Shown: positions 32,247 through 33,070 of the stretch, one piece after another
Position numbering within the stretch: position 1 is the first letter of the stretch
Layout: the number at the start of each line of letters is the position of its first letter
Source: Allosalinactinospora lopnorensis
GTDB lineage: Bacteria > Actinomycetota > Actinomycetes > Streptosporangiales > Streptosporangiaceae
NCBI RefSeq assembly: GCF_000981225.1
Contig: NZ_LAJC01000070.1
Coordinates: forward strand, 1 to 33,070
DNA: 33,070 nucleotides
Reading direction: 5' to 3'
Position numbers and translations under genes: made by a program
Notes under the pieces: model-generated
What the model was told of the DNA's origin: nothing
What the model saw: the letters and a program-made list of their open reading frames with translations, nothing else
Databases searched by the model: none

Positions 32247-33070
32247 ATGACCGAGTCGCGCGGCGAGCGGGCGCGCTTCTGGCGGCACCCCGGACTTCCG
32301 GGGGTCGAACTGCTCAAGGCCTTCTACGTGCGGCACGCCTTCGGCCGGCACACCCACGAGACCTACACGATCGCCGTGATCGAGTCCGGCATCGAGGAGT
32401 ACACCTACCGGGGCGCCACGCACAGGGTGGGCCCAGGCGGAATCGCACTCGTCGAGCCGCAGGAGGTGCACACCGGACACGCCGCCCTCCCCGAAGGGTG
32501 GCGCTACCGGGTGCTGTACCCGGAAGTGCGGGTGGTCGCCGAAGCCGCGCGGGACCTCGGACTGCCGGCCCTTCCCGGGTTCACCGGCTCGGTGCTGGAC
32601 GACCCCGCTACCGCCCGCCTGCTGCGTACGGCGCACCAGGCGACCGAACACGGTGACCGGCTGAGCGCCTCCACCCTCACCCGCGAGGCGCTGCACCGGC
32701 TCCTGAGCGAGCACACCCGCTCCCGGCCGCCGGCCCCTCCGCGTGCGCCCGAGCCGGCCGGACCCGTCATCGCGGCCCGCGAGCTGCTGCGGGAGAACCT
32801 GCTCGATCCGCCCCGGCTGGAGGAGCTGGCCGCCGCTGTGGAGACCGCCCCCTTCCCGCTGCTCCGAGCCTTCCGCGCCGCCTACGGGCTGCCGCCGCAC
32901 GCCTATGTCAACCAGGTGCGGGTGCACCGCGCCCGGCGACTGCTCCACGAGGGCATCCCGCCGGCCGAGGTCGCGGCCCGCGTCGCTTCGCCGACCAGCC
33001 ACACCTGACCCGCCACTTCAAGCGGCACATGGGCGTGGCGCCGGGCGCCTACCAGCGCGGGGTCACCGGC
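32247..33070 (+). CDS. AraC-family transcriptional regulator (frameshifted, 3' truncated by window)
   Basis: From ATG 32247, residues ~15-100 form a cupin sensor domain (FGRHTHETYTIAVIESGIE, GGIALVEPQEVHTG). After a linker, an AraC HTH pair starts near residue 170: ARELLRENLLDPPRLEELAAAV, LLRAFRAAYGLPPHAYVNQVRVHRAR, then HEGIPPAEVAARV. As written it stops at 33008 (SPTSHT). One more G at 32984-32985 restores RVGFADQPHLTRHFKRHMGVAPGAYQ, the conserved second HTH, and the frame then runs off the window end. It may regulate the divergent GNAT gene or unlinked targets; the ligand is unknown. Confidence 0.88.

Noticed and set aside
1-33070. CRISPR arrays, tRNA or rRNA genes, insertion sequences
   Set aside because: No regularly spaced repeats, cloverleaf-like segments with CCA-end patterns, or transposase motifs were noticed on reading; tRNAscan or an IS search was not possible here.

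Overview
The window is very GC-rich, uses GTG starts freely, and carries a PriA-type hisA, DUF397 genes and IdeR/DmdR-like iron boxes. This points to a filamentous actinomycete, probably Nocardiopsaceae or a related Streptosporangiales lineage (inference from gene content; no similarity search was run).

Layout. Positions 1-594 (minus) hold a partial Trp-operon-associated membrane protein and hisI. Positions 776-5538 hold a SIS-domain protein (+) converging on a two-gene heterodimeric ABC exporter (minus). A ~720 bp gap precedes a GT4 glycosyltransferase (+, 6260-8078). Positions 8261-14859 (minus) are the histidine operon: hisD-hisC-hisB-small membrane protein, then a 1.2 kb foreign-looking patch (two broken plus-strand DUF397 genes, a strong terminator, dispersed repeats), then hisH-priA-hisF. 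Positions 15019-16957 hold a ferritin with iron-box-like sites, a LON-domain protein and a YbaK-type deacylase. A DUF2567-like membrane protein, a Pro/Gly-rich membrane protein, a secreted endonuclease/exonuclease/phosphatase-family protein and a LigD-type polymerase follow up to 20980.

The most notable region is 21161-29598. A three-gene operon encodes (1) a trypsin-like protease fused to a VMAP-like module, (2) a MoxR-type AAA+ ATPase, and (3) a ~1516-residue protein joining a SAV_2336-like vWA module, an NB-ARC/STAND NTPase and TPRs. An orphan DUF397 gene and a Trypco1 (CU044_2847-type) gene follow. This looks like a vWA-MoxR-VMAP ternary conflict/signalling system in which the vWA partner is also a STAND NTPase and the likely effector is the protease. 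The rest is accessory: a YfcE-like phosphoesterase, a stand-alone CBM48 protein, a PaaI-type thioesterase, a GNAT acetyltransferase and an AraC regulator cut by the window end.

Six otherwise well-conserved genes (GT4, priA, the second DUF397, LigD-pol, GNAT, AraC) each carry one frameshift, nearly all explained by one missing G or C in a G/C run. Systematic sequencing error is more likely than six separate pseudogenes.
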